From the NCBI RefSeq assembly GCF_011759385.1, contig NZ_JAARLY010000001.1, forward strand, positions 124,001-188,000: a stretch of 64,000 bases of DNA, in the 5' to 3' direction. The translations under genes and the position numbers were made by a program. The DNA comes from Oleiagrimonas sp. C23AA (lineage in GTDB: Bacteria; Pseudomonadota; Gammaproteobacteria; Xanthomonadales; Rhodanobacteraceae). Below the pieces are notes generated by a model, which was not told the origin of the DNA, ran no database searches, and saw nothing but the letters and a program-made list of their open reading frames with translations. Shown here one piece after another: positions 53,050 to 60,150 of the stretch. Within the stretch, counting starts at the first letter, position 1. The number at the start of each line of letters is the position of its first letter.

Positions 53050-53409
53050 ATGAAGAAACTGCTCGTCGTCGCCGCCTTGTTTGTTGCTGCCCCGGTGGCG
53101 GCTCATGCCGAGTGCACGGCCAAGGACTTCTCCGTCGTTGAGTTCAAGGTCATGGCCGGTCGTCCGCATCAGCCGATGCATATGCCGGGCAAGCTGCAGA
53201 ACAATTGCGCTTCGGCATCGGCCGCGCAGGTGCAGATCCAGGCGCTGGCCGCTGATGGCTCTGTGATCGAAAGCAAGAAGGGCTGGCCGGCCGGTACGGC
53301 CAATATCGGCCCGGGTAAGTCGGTGAGCTTCGATCTGGGCCGCATGTTCCGTTTCGACCCGTCGATGGCCAACTACAAGCTCTCCATCGTCAACGTGCGC
53401 ACCTGGTAA
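53050..53409 (+). CDS. small secreted protein of unknown function
   Basis: 119 residues from ATG 53050 (AAAGGGA ribosome site). Clear Sec signal peptide (KKLLVVAALFVAAPVAAHA), mature form starting about ECTAKDF with two Cys (ECT and NNC) likely forming a disulfide. The rest looks beta-rich (VQIQALAADGSVIESKK, SVSFDLGRMF, YKLSIVNVRTW), suggesting an Ig-like fold. I do not recognise a family. It is monocistronic: the 44-nt hairpin lies upstream and a 20-bp stem terminator downstream, and it is not clearly flagellar. Confidence 0.75.
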   Translation: MKKLLVVAALFVAAPVAAHAECTAKDFSVVEFKVMAGRPHQPMHMPGKLQNNCASASAAQVQIQALAADGSVIESKKGWPAGTANIGPGKSVSFDLGRMFRFDPSMANYKLSIVNVRTW

Positions 53410-53458
53410 ATCGGTGCGCCGCGAGGGTCGCGGCTCAGCTCTCGCAAACAGAGTCAGG

Positions 53459-53500
53459 CGCACGAAGGCCGGCCATCCTTGGATGGCCGGCCTTCGTGCG
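53459..53500. terminator. 20-bp stem between convergent genes
   Basis: CGCACGAAGGCCGGCCATCC / GGATGGCCGGCCTTCGTGCG, perfect apart from the TT loop. It is 50 nt after the secreted-protein stop and 55 nt from the end of the opposing FlhB-like gene, so it can serve both. U-run absent. Confidence 0.75.
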
Positions 53501-53554
53501 TGTGCGCTAAGTAACCTGAGTGCTTCGCTCAAGGGCCATGCGGGTGGCGTCGCT

Positions 53555-53851
53555 TCAGTTATCGGCCGCTTCGTAGATCAGGCCCAGTACGGCGGCAGCC
53601 GCGGCATACAGCGGTGTCGGGATGTCCTGGTTGAGGCGCACAGCCGTTAGCAGTGCTGCCAATTGCGGATCGGGATGAGGCGGCAGCCCCTGGCGGGCGG
53701 CAGCATCATGCATGGCCTGCAGCTGGGCGGCATCGGCGTCTGGTGTCAGCGCATGGTTGCCGTCCGCGTTGACATAGCGCAGCACCACACGTTTGTGCGG
53801 GGGGTGGCCTGAGGCAGGCGGTGACGCCGTCGCCGGAAGCTTATCGTTCAT
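53555..53851 (-). CDS. FlhB C-terminal-domain-like protein
   Basis: 98 residues from ATG 53851, overlapping the FliK-like stop by ATGA. The body resembles the FlhB/SctU cytoplasmic C-terminus after the cleavage point: HKRVVLRYVNADGNHALTPDADAAQLQAMHDAAARQGLPPHPDPQLAALLTAVRLNQDIPTPLYAAAAAVLGLIYE. No transmembrane part and no NPTH motif, so it would mimic the cleaved FlhB-CC fragment. Such FhlB/FlhX proteins occur in other bacteria and can substitute partly for FlhB. It is paired with a FliK-like gene. Confidence 0.85.
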   Translation of the reverse strand: MNDKLPATASPPASGHPPHKRVVLRYVNADGNHALTPDADAAQLQAMHDAAARQGLPPHPDPQLAALLTAVRLNQDIPTPLYAAAAAVLGLIYEAADN

Positions 53852-55068
53852 GCGCTGGCATCCAGGAGCGGAGGGCTCACGTTGTTGCTGCTGACGGGCA
53901 TGCCGCGCTGGCATTGCATCTGTTGAAGGCTTAGGCCACTTTCAGCGAGCACTGCCGCCAGATGGCTCATGCCGGCGTCCAGTTGCTGTACGGTGCGCGC
54001 CTGTTCGGCCCAGAGGCGCACGTGCACCTGGGTACCATGCAGTCTGATCTCTGACTGCACCGGGCCCAGGGCTGGAAGGTCCAGCGAAAATCCTAGCGTC
54101 CAACGGCCTTCGGCGGCGGCGGATTCCTCGGCACCTTGCTGTGCGTCGTCGGTTTCACGTTCGACCCGTACCTGCATGATGTCGTAGCCATCGCGGCCGC
54201 GCAGGGGAATCTCCACCATCCATGCCGCGGGTGAGTGCGACGGGTGTGATGCCATCTGCGCAATTTCCAGGCGGGCCAGTGCCGAGTGTGCGTGATCACG
54301 CATGTTCGAAAGCAGGCGCAACGCATCTGTTTGCGGAGCCAGGGTGGCGCGGGCCTGGGCCTGAAGTGGACGCGACATCAGCGGCGGCGGCACGTCGGGC
54401 GCGGCATCCGTCTCGGCCCGAAGCTGGGCGGCCAGCTTGGCCGCGTCGGCCTGGATGAGTGCCGGAAGCTCGTCGGGCAGCTTGGAAAATACCTGGGCCA
54501 CACGCATCAGTGCGCCCTTGAAGTCACCTTGAAGTGCCGGATTTGACGTATTCGAGCGGGCCGCCTGCAACAGGTGGTTTTCATAAAACAGTCCCGAGCG
54601 GGATACGGCCTGCTTGAAGCCTTCGGCGGTACGCAGCTCGGCAGGCTGGGGAACACTGTCTTCCAACTGGGCCAGGGCCATGCGCGCCGGCGCCGGCAGG
54701 GTGCGAGCCATGGGGCGCTTGGCCAGCGCGCTGAAATTGGCCAGCAGCGGAGCATAGCCGTTCTGACGCGGCAGCGTGGCGCGCAATGCCATGCCCAGCG
54801 GCGCCGCCTGCTTGGCGCTGATCACTTCCAGTACCGGCACCTGGCCGTTGCTAAGCACGCGGGCTTGAAACTGTTGAGGTACCGATTGTGCGTCCACGGC
54901 ATCGGCTTCGACCGTGGTGCCGCCAATGCGCAAAACGGCCATGCCATCGCTCAGCTGCTGCAGCAGGCGGCCCTGGAGTACGCTGCCCACCCGCCAACTG
55001 TCCGAGAGCGTGCCAGCGGCAGCCCCCGCCCATGTAAGCGCAGCGAAATTGGTCGGTTGTACGATCAC
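53848..55068 (-). CDS. second FliK-like hook-length control protein
   Basis: 406 residues from GTG 55068 (GGAG 7 nt upstream). The ATG at 55152 is rejected because the sigma-28 promoter (55092-55118) lies within that extension. The C-terminal Flg_hook domain (about 280-395) has WMVEIPLRGRDGYDIMQVRVER, WTLGFSLDLPALGPVQSEIRLHGTQVHVRLWAEQ, then VQQLDAGMSHLAAVLAESGLSLQQMQCQRG. The N-terminal part (about 20-100) is an OB-like beta region (SVLQGRLLQQLSDGMAVLRIGGTTVEA). Translationally coupled to the FlhB-C-like gene; distinct from fliK at 19875. Confidence 0.85.
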   Translation of the reverse strand: MIVQPTNFAALTWAGAAAGTLSDSWRVGSVLQGRLLQQLSDGMAVLRIGGTTVEADAVDAQSVPQQFQARVLSNGQVPVLEVISAKQAAPLGMALRATLPRQNGYAPLLANFSALAKRPMARTLPAPARMALAQLEDSVPQPAELRTAEGFKQAVSRSGLFYENHLLQAARSNTSNPALQGDFKGALMRVAQVFSKLPDELPALIQADAAKLAAQLRAETDAAPDVPPPLMSRPLQAQARATLAPQTDALRLLSNMRDHAHSALARLEIAQMASHPSHSPAAWMVEIPLRGRDGYDIMQVRVERETDDAQQGAEESAAAEGRWTLGFSLDLPALGPVQSEIRLHGTQVHVRLWAEQARTVQQLDAGMSHLAAVLAESGLSLQQMQCQRGMPVSSNNVSPPLLDASA

Positions 55069-55091
55069 GGCGGACTCCGGTTGTCGATTAC

Positions 55092-55118
55092 CTATCGGCG
55101 CCGTCACGCATAACTTTA
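55092..55118 (-). promoter_or_regulatory. sigma-28 promoter for fliK-like/flhB-like pair
   Basis: Minus-strand TAAAGTTA-N11-GCCGATAG (14 of 16 match), 24 nt upstream of the GTG start. It is divergent from the sigma-28 promoter at 55162. Confidence 0.85.
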
Positions 55119-55161
55119 CGATTGGCTTACGCCAGGTTTGGAAACGGTTCATGCAGAGGGT

Positions 55162-55188
55162 TAAAGTTTCCGCGAAGTCGGCCGAATA
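55162..55188 (+). promoter_or_regulatory. sigma-28 promoter for STAS-cheY-cheA
   Basis: TAAAGTTT-N11-GCCGAATA (14 of 16 match), 64 nt upstream of the STAS gene. Confidence 0.85.
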
Positions 55189-55251
55189 CAGTCAGCGAGA
55201 GTCATTCAAGCCGCCTGTGCGCGGCCCTGTCATCGGAATTTTGCTAACACC

Positions 55252-55572
55252 ATGGCGACGTCGAAAAACGACAAGGCGGCAGCTCCGGCCCATCTGGCGC
55301 TGGGTGCCGAGGTACGCATGAGCGGCGTAGGGCCTCTGCAGGAGGCGCTCAAGAACGCGCGTGACAGCGCCGGTCCGGTCACCCTGGATGCGTCCGAGGT
55401 GGGGAGCGTGGATGCCGCTGCGTTACAGTTGATCTACGTGTTCGTCGAAGACTGCCGGCAGCGTGAGATCGCCTGTCAGTGGCAGGGCGTCTCGGACGCC
55501 TTTCGGCAAGGCGCAACTCTTCTTGGCCTGACCGACAAGCTGGATCTTCCGGCTGCTGCGGCCAGCGCCTGA
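55252..55572 (+). CDS. STAS domain protein at head of second che cluster
   Basis: 106 residues. STAS fold: VRMSGVGPLQEALKNARDSAGPVTLDASEVGSVDAAALQLIYVFVEDCRQREIACQWQGVSDAFRQGATLLGL. The usual phosphorylated Ser position in DxSxxxxxDxxxL is represented by D-A-S-E-V-G-S-V-D-A-A-A-L, so a Ser is present. STAS proteins bind kinases or sensor proteins; here it precedes a CheY and a CheA by 28 nt and 399 nt. Its role in chemosensing is not established. Confidence 0.85.
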   Translation: MATSKNDKAAAPAHLALGAEVRMSGVGPLQEALKNARDSAGPVTLDASEVGSVDAAALQLIYVFVEDCRQREIACQWQGVSDAFRQGATLLGLTDKLDLPAAAASA

Positions 55573-55600
55573 ACTTCATTGAGCAATTAGAGGTTTTACG

Positions 55601-55963
55601 ATGGCTAAGATTCTCGCGGTGGACGATTCGGCATCAATGCGCAGCATGGTGGCCTTCACCCTGCGTGGTGCCGGGCATGACGTCGCCGAAGCCGAAAACG
55701 GGCAGCACGCGCTGGACACCGCCAAGGCCGGTGCGTTCCAGCTGGTGCTGGCCGACGTCAACATGCCGGTGATGGATGGCATCACCCTGGTGCGCGAACT
55801 GCGCGCGCTGCCGGCCTATGCCGGTGTGCCCATCCTGATCCTGACCACCGAATCGCATGCGGACAAGAAGATGGAAGGCAAGCAGGCCGGTGCCACCGGA
55901 TGGCTGGTCAAGCCGTTCGACCCGGATCAGCTGCTGGCCACCGTCAATCGCGTGCTGGGCTGA
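55601..55963 (+). CDS. cheY2: CheY-like response regulator of second che cluster
   Basis: 120 residues. VDDSASMRSMV, phosphoacceptor Asp in LVLADVNMPVMDG, Thr in LILTTESHADKKMEGKQAG, and WLVKPF. The TTESHADKKMEGK loop is typical of receivers in cheA-linked clusters other than the motor CheY. It is likely a phosphate sink or a second output of the CheA at 55972. It precedes that gene by 8 nt. Confidence 0.92.
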   Translation: MAKILAVDDSASMRSMVAFTLRGAGHDVAEAENGQHALDTAKAGAFQLVLADVNMPVMDGITLVRELRALPAYAGVPILILTTESHADKKMEGKQAGATGWLVKPFDPDQLLATVNRVLG

Positions 55964-55971
55964 GAAACGTT

Positions 55972-58014
55972 ATGAGCGCGGTCGATCTTGCACAGTTCCA
56001 TCAGGTCTTCTTCGAGGAGAGCCTGGAAGGTCTGCAGGCCATGGAGTCGGCATTGCTCGAGCTGGACTCGGGCTCGGACGACCCTGAGCTGGTCCATACG
56101 ATCTTCCGCGCTGCCCATTCCATCAAGGGTGGCTCTTCGACGTTCGGGTTTTCCGACGTGGCCGCGTTCACGCATGTGGCCGAGTCGCTGCTGGAAGAAG
56201 TACGCAGCGGCCGCCGTGCGGTCGATGCGCAGATTACCGATCTGCTGTTGCGTTCGGTCGACTGTTTGCGACTGATGCTGGCCCGTTCGCGTGATGGCGA
56301 ACCGGCGGCCGATGCCGAAAGCGAGGAAATCCGCCAGGCACTGGCCGTGCTGGTAGGCCAGGATACCGGTGGTGCCGCCAAGCCGGCCAAGGCCGCGGCG
56401 CCGGCGGTGCCAGCCATTGCCGGTTGGCATATCGATTTCAAGCCGTTGCCGCATCTGTTCAAGACCGGCAACGACCCGGTGCGCCTGTTCCGCGAGCTGG
56501 CCTCGTTGGGCGAGGCCTTCAAGGTTGAGCAGGTATTTCCCCTGGATGATGCGCTGCCCTCGCTGGACGCATGCGATCCGACCCAGTGCCATCTGGGCTG
56601 GAAGCTGCGTCTTGACGGCGATGTTGCGCGCAAGCAGATCGATGCCGTGTTCGACTGGCTCGATGGTGACGCGGAGATCACGCTGACCGAAATCAAGGCC
56701 GAGACGACGCCCGAATCGGCGTCTTCAGAGCCGGCCAAGCCGTCGGCCGACACGGCCCCGACTGCCAAGGATGCTGCTGGCGAGCAAGGTAGTGGTGCCG
56801 CTGCGCCACGCAGTGCCGGCGCTTCCAGTGGCGATGGTGGTTCGATCCGCGTATCGATCCCGAAGATCGACGCACTGATCAACATGGTGGGCGAGCTGGT
56901 CATCACCCAGTCGATGCTCAGCGAAATGGGCGAGCGCTTCGAGGATGCCGCATTCGAGAAGTTGCGTGATGGTCTTTCCCAGCTTGAGCGCAACACGCGC
57001 GAGCTGCAGGAAAGCGTGATGAGCATCCGCATGTTGCCCATCGGTGCCGCTTTCAACCGTTTTCCGCGTCTGGTGCGCGATCTGGAGCGCAAGCTCGGCA
57101 AGCGCGTGAATCTGGAGATGCACGGCGAGCACACCGAGCTGGACAAGACGGTCATGGAGAAGATTGGCGATCCGCTGGTGCACCTGGTGCGCAATGCGAT
57201 CGACCATGGCCTGGAGTCGCCGGAGGAGCGCAAGGCGGCCGGCAAGCATGAAGTCGGCACCATCAGCCTGAATGCCTACCACGAAGGCGGCAACATCGTG
57301 GTCGAGGTGAAAGACGATGGCAAGGGCCTGAACCGTGATGCCATTGCATCCAAGGCGGTCGAGCGTGGCCTGATCCGTTCGGCCCAGGGACTGTCTGATG
57401 ACGAAGTCGCCGAACTGATCTTCCAGCCGGGGTTCTCCACCGCCGCACAGACCACCGACCTCTCCGGTCGCGGTGTCGGCATGGACGTGGTACGCCGCAA
57501 CGTCAACGACCTGGGAGGCAGTGTGAGGGTACGCAGCGTGCACGGTGAGGGTTCCACGTTCACCATCGTGCTGCCGTTGACGCTGGCCATCATCGATGGC
57601 CTGGCGACCGCAGTGGGTGGCGAGCGCTACATTGTGCCGTTGACCTCGATAGTCGAATCCATGCAGCTCAAGGCCACTGATGTGCGTCAGCTGGCCGGTG
57701 GCGGCGAGCTGTTCCGTTTCCGCGACAACTACATGCCGCTGGTGCGCCTGCACAAAGTCTTCGAATGCGAGCACGCGGTGACCGAGGTGGAAAAGGGCAT
57801 CGTGGTCGTGGTGGAAGGCGAAGGCCGCCAAGTGGGTCTGTTCGCCGACGAATTGCTGGGTCAGCAACAGGCCGTGGTGAAGTCGCTCGAAGCGCACTAT
57901 CGCCGTATCGAGGGTATTTCCGGCGCCACCATTCTGGGTGACGGTTCGGTAGCGTTGATTGTCGACATCACTGGGGTGGTGCGCGTCAGCCAGCAGGCAC
58001 ACAAGGCGGCCTGA
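55972..58014 (+). CDS. cheA2: chemotaxis histidine kinase CheA, second cluster
   Basis: 680 residues from ATG 55972. Hpt with H49 (FRAAHSIKGG), then a P2-like domain (about 165-260: WHIDFKPLPHLFKTGNDPVRLFREL). A Ser/Ala linker leads to the dimerisation/ATPase part: LIHLVRNAID-type N-box (DPLVHLVRNAIDHGLE), DDGKGLN, GFSTAAQTTDLSGRGVGMDV. CheW-like C-terminus (GGERYIVPLTSIVESMQ). Different from the CheA at 5668 (no acidic repeats; has P2). It is the core kinase of a separate pathway whose cheR/cheB may lie right of the window. Confidence 0.95.
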   Translation: MSAVDLAQFHQVFFEESLEGLQAMESALLELDSGSDDPELVHTIFRAAHSIKGGSSTFGFSDVAAFTHVAESLLEEVRSGRRAVDAQITDLLLRSVDCLRLMLARSRDGEPAADAESEEIRQALAVLVGQDTGGAAKPAKAAAPAVPAIAGWHIDFKPLPHLFKTGNDPVRLFRELASLGEAFKVEQVFPLDDALPSLDACDPTQCHLGWKLRLDGDVARKQIDAVFDWLDGDAEITLTEIKAETTPESASSEPAKPSADTAPTAKDAAGEQGSGAAAPRSAGASSGDGGSIRVSIPKIDALINMVGELVITQSMLSEMGERFEDAAFEKLRDGLSQLERNTRELQESVMSIRMLPIGAAFNRFPRLVRDLERKLGKRVNLEMHGEHTELDKTVMEKIGDPLVHLVRNAIDHGLESPEERKAAGKHEVGTISLNAYHEGGNIVVEVKDDGKGLNRDAIASKAVERGLIRSAQGLSDDEVAELIFQPGFSTAAQTTDLSGRGVGMDVVRRNVNDLGGSVRVRSVHGEGSTFTIVLPLTLAIIDGLATAVGGERYIVPLTSIVESMQLKATDVRQLAGGGELFRFRDNYMPLVRLHKVFECEHAVTEVEKGIVVVVEGEGRQVGLFADELLGQQQAVVKSLEAHYRRIEGISGATILGDGSVALIVDITGVVRVSQQAHKAA

Positions 58015-58133
58015 CAGGGCGGTATCACCGTCCGGTTTTCCCTTTGGAAACATAACCAGCGCCAGGCGAAGTGCCTGTCGCTCATTCTGTGACATCGATA
58101 ACAATTTTTACTTCGACCTTCGTCGCACAGCCC

Positions 58134-58149
58134 TCTTGAGCGCTCAAGA
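58134..58149. repeat. 16-bp palindrome overlapping a sigma-28 promoter
   Basis: TCTTGAGCGCTCAAGA, perfect, covering the first 6 bases of the -35 element (58144-58151) of the mcp promoter. Candidate operator or growth-state control site. Confidence 0.6.
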
Positions 58150-58170
58150 ACGGGTGGGGCGTGCCGATGA
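58144..58170 (+). promoter_or_regulatory. sigma-28 promoter for mcp at 58288
   Basis: TCAAGAAC-N11-GCCGATGA (12 of 16 match), 118 nt upstream of the receptor ATG in the 273-nt gap after cheA2. Confidence 0.78.
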
Positions 58171-58287
58171 TCCGTCCATGCACGTGCGGGTTTTCGCGTC
58201 GTGCAGGTTTCGGTAACGCGAGCCTCTCACAGGCCAGTTCAGAGCGTTCCCGACCGCTGGTTCCGCAAGGATACGGAGAGCGTGGTC

Positions 58288-60060
58288 ATGTTCTATCCCC
58301 GCATGAAGGTCAAGTACAAGATCGGTCTGGCGATGGCGCTGTGTGCGGGCATCCTGATGATGGTGGGTGGTATCGGCTTGCGTGCGCTGCACCAGACCGA
58401 TGCCGAAGTCGGCAGGATCTACCAGCGCAATGTCCTTTCCATGCAGCAGCTTGGCGAGGTGCGCCTGCACATGGCCGAGGCCCGGGATGCCTTGCTGCTG
58501 GCCGAAATCGACCACAAGACAGCCAATGTGCCGGCGCTGATGGCCGATGTCCGCAAGGCAGCGGCTCTCGCCGACAAGTCCTGGGCGGCTTACTACCCGG
58601 CCAACGTCAGTAGCCCGAATGAGCGTGAGGCAGCCGAAGCCTTTGTGAAGGCGCACGATGCCTACATCGCCTCGCGCGTCAAAGTGTTGAAAGCCTTTGA
58701 TGCCGGCGACCAGGATACCGCGCTGGCATTGACGCGCACCGAGCTCAACCGGCTGTATCCGCGTGCGGTCAACCGCATCACGCAGCTGATCAGGATCAAC
58801 ACCGACCAGGCCGCGCACGAAAAGCAGCTGGCCGACGCCCTGTATAAGCGCACCTTCAATCTGCAGGTGGGGCTGCTGGCGCTGGCGTTGGTGCTGTTCG
58901 CCGCCACCGCGACCGGCCTGGTGCGCATCATCAACCGACCGTTGCAGCTGGCCTCGCAGCTGGCCAGCGCCATTACGCAGGGGCGCCTGAATAACCGCGT
59001 GGCCGATGTCAGCCGCGATGAATTTGGCGACCTGCTGCAGAACCTGCGCACCATGGATGCCAAGCTCACCTCCATTGTGCGAGACGTGCGTGAAAGCTCG
59101 TCCTCGGTGCACGAGGCGGCCACACAGATCGCCATCGGCAACGATGACCTGAGCAATCGCACGCAGGAGCAGGCGGCGAATCTGGAAGAAACCGCCTCCT
59201 CGATGGAAGAGATGACCGCCACGGTCAAGCTCAACTCGGAAAATGTGGGCATGGCAAGCCAGTTGGCCAGGGGCGCCCGCGAGCAGGCTCAGCACGGCGG
59301 TGAGGTGGTGTCGCGCGCCGTGCAGGCGATGGACGACATCGGTCGCTCCAGCACGCGCATCACCGACATCGTCGGCCTGATCGACGAAATTGCGTTCCAG
59401 ACCAATCTGCTGGCGCTCAATGCGGCGGTCGAGGCAGCCCGTGCTGGTGAGCACGGGCGAGGATTCGCCGTGGTGGCCAGCGAAGTGAGGACTCTGGCCG
59501 GACGTGCCGGTAACGCGGCCAAGGAGATCAGGGGTCTTGTTGCCGATTCCATCGAATGCGTGCAACGGGGCACCGAGCTGGTGGGGCAGTCCGGACAGAC
59601 CCTGGTGCAGATTGTGGATGGCGTGACGAAGGTGACTGACCTTGTCGCCGAAATCGCTGCCGCGAGCGCTGAGCAGTCGGTGGGGATCGACCAGGTCAAT
59701 GGCGCGGTGATGCGCATGGACAACGTGACGCAGCAGAACGCCGCCCTGGTTGAGGAAGCGGCGGCCGCCAGCCAGGCCATGCGGGAACAGGCCGGTCGGC
59801 TGATGGAGCAGGTCGCGTTCTTCCGCGTGCAGTCACAGGCGCAGGACGAGAGCGCGGCGAGCATGGCGACCCAGGGCGAAGACGGTCGGGGTGGGGTCAA
59901 TATGACGGTGGCGCCCGTGAACTCAGCTGCCTCGACGGCGCGCGGCAAGACGCGCGGCGAACCTGCAGGGGCGACGATAAAGCCCATGAAAAAAATGAAG
60001 CTGGCGGTGGCAGCGGGTGATTCGCGAGCCATTGACGCCAGTGCCTGGAAGGACTTCTAG
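58288..60060 (+). CDS. transmembrane methyl-accepting chemotaxis protein
   Basis: 590 residues from ATG 58288 (GGAGAG 7 nt upstream). TM1 (about 10-32: [20 protein letters not shown]), a four-helix-bundle ligand domain (about 33-190), TM2 (about 193-213: [17 protein letters not shown]), HAMP, then methylation helices ([22 protein letters not shown]). Signalling tip [42 protein letters not shown]. It is a Tar/Tsr-like periplasmic sensor. The C-terminal tail is long and basic ([22 protein letters not shown]) with no NWETF-type pentapeptide. Confidence 0.95.
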   Translation: MFYPRMKVKYKIGLAMALCAGILMMVGGIGLRALHQTDAEVGRIYQRNVLSMQQLGEVRLHMAEARDALLLAEIDHKTANVPALMADVRKAAALADKSWAAYYPANVSSPNEREAAEAFVKAHDAYIASRVKVLKAFDAGDQDTALALTRTELNRLYPRAVNRITQLIRINTDQAAHEKQLADALYKRTFNLQVGLLALALVLFAATATGLVRIINRPLQLASQLASAITQGRLNNRVADVSRDEFGDLLQNLRTMDAKLTSIVRDVRESSSSVHEAATQIAIGNDDLSNRTQEQAANLEETASSMEEMTATVKLNSENVGMASQLARGAREQAQHGGEVVSRAVQAMDDIGRSSTRITDIVGLIDEIAFQTNLLALNAAVEAARAGEHGRGFAVVASEVRTLAGRAGNAAKEIRGLVADSIECVQRGTELVGQSGQTLVQIVDGVTKVTDLVAEIAAASAEQSVGIDQVNGAVMRMDNVTQQNAALVEEAAAASQAMREQAGRLMEQVAFFRVQSQAQDESAASMATQGEDGRGGVNMTVAPVNSAASTARGKTRGEPAGATIKPMKKMKLAVAAGDSRAIDASAWKDF

Positions 60061-60072
60061 CCGAGGCGCAGA

Positions 60073-60088
60073 TCCCGTGCTCACGGGA
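60073..60088 (+). terminator. small hairpin after mcp
   Basis: TCCCGTG / CACGGGA with a CT loop, 12 nt after the receptor stop. No U-run; possible weak terminator or processing site. Confidence 0.4.
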
Positions 60089-60107
60089 AGCCAGGAAGGA
60101 GTGGATA

Positions 60108-60130
60108 CGCAGACGGCCCGGCCGTCTGCG
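60108..60130 (+). terminator. hairpin before GGDEF/EAL gene
   Basis: CGCAGACGGC / GCCGTCTGCG, perfect 10-bp stem with CCG loop, ending 20 nt before the GGDEF/EAL start. It could limit expression as an attenuator; no U-run. Confidence 0.45.
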
Positions 60131-60150
60131 ATGGATAAGGGGGGATGCAC

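Noticed and set aside
55069-55152. ATG 55152 start for the FliK-like gene
   Set aside because: The extension would include the sigma-28 promoter and has no Shine-Dalgarno sequence; GTG 55068 has GGAG upstream.
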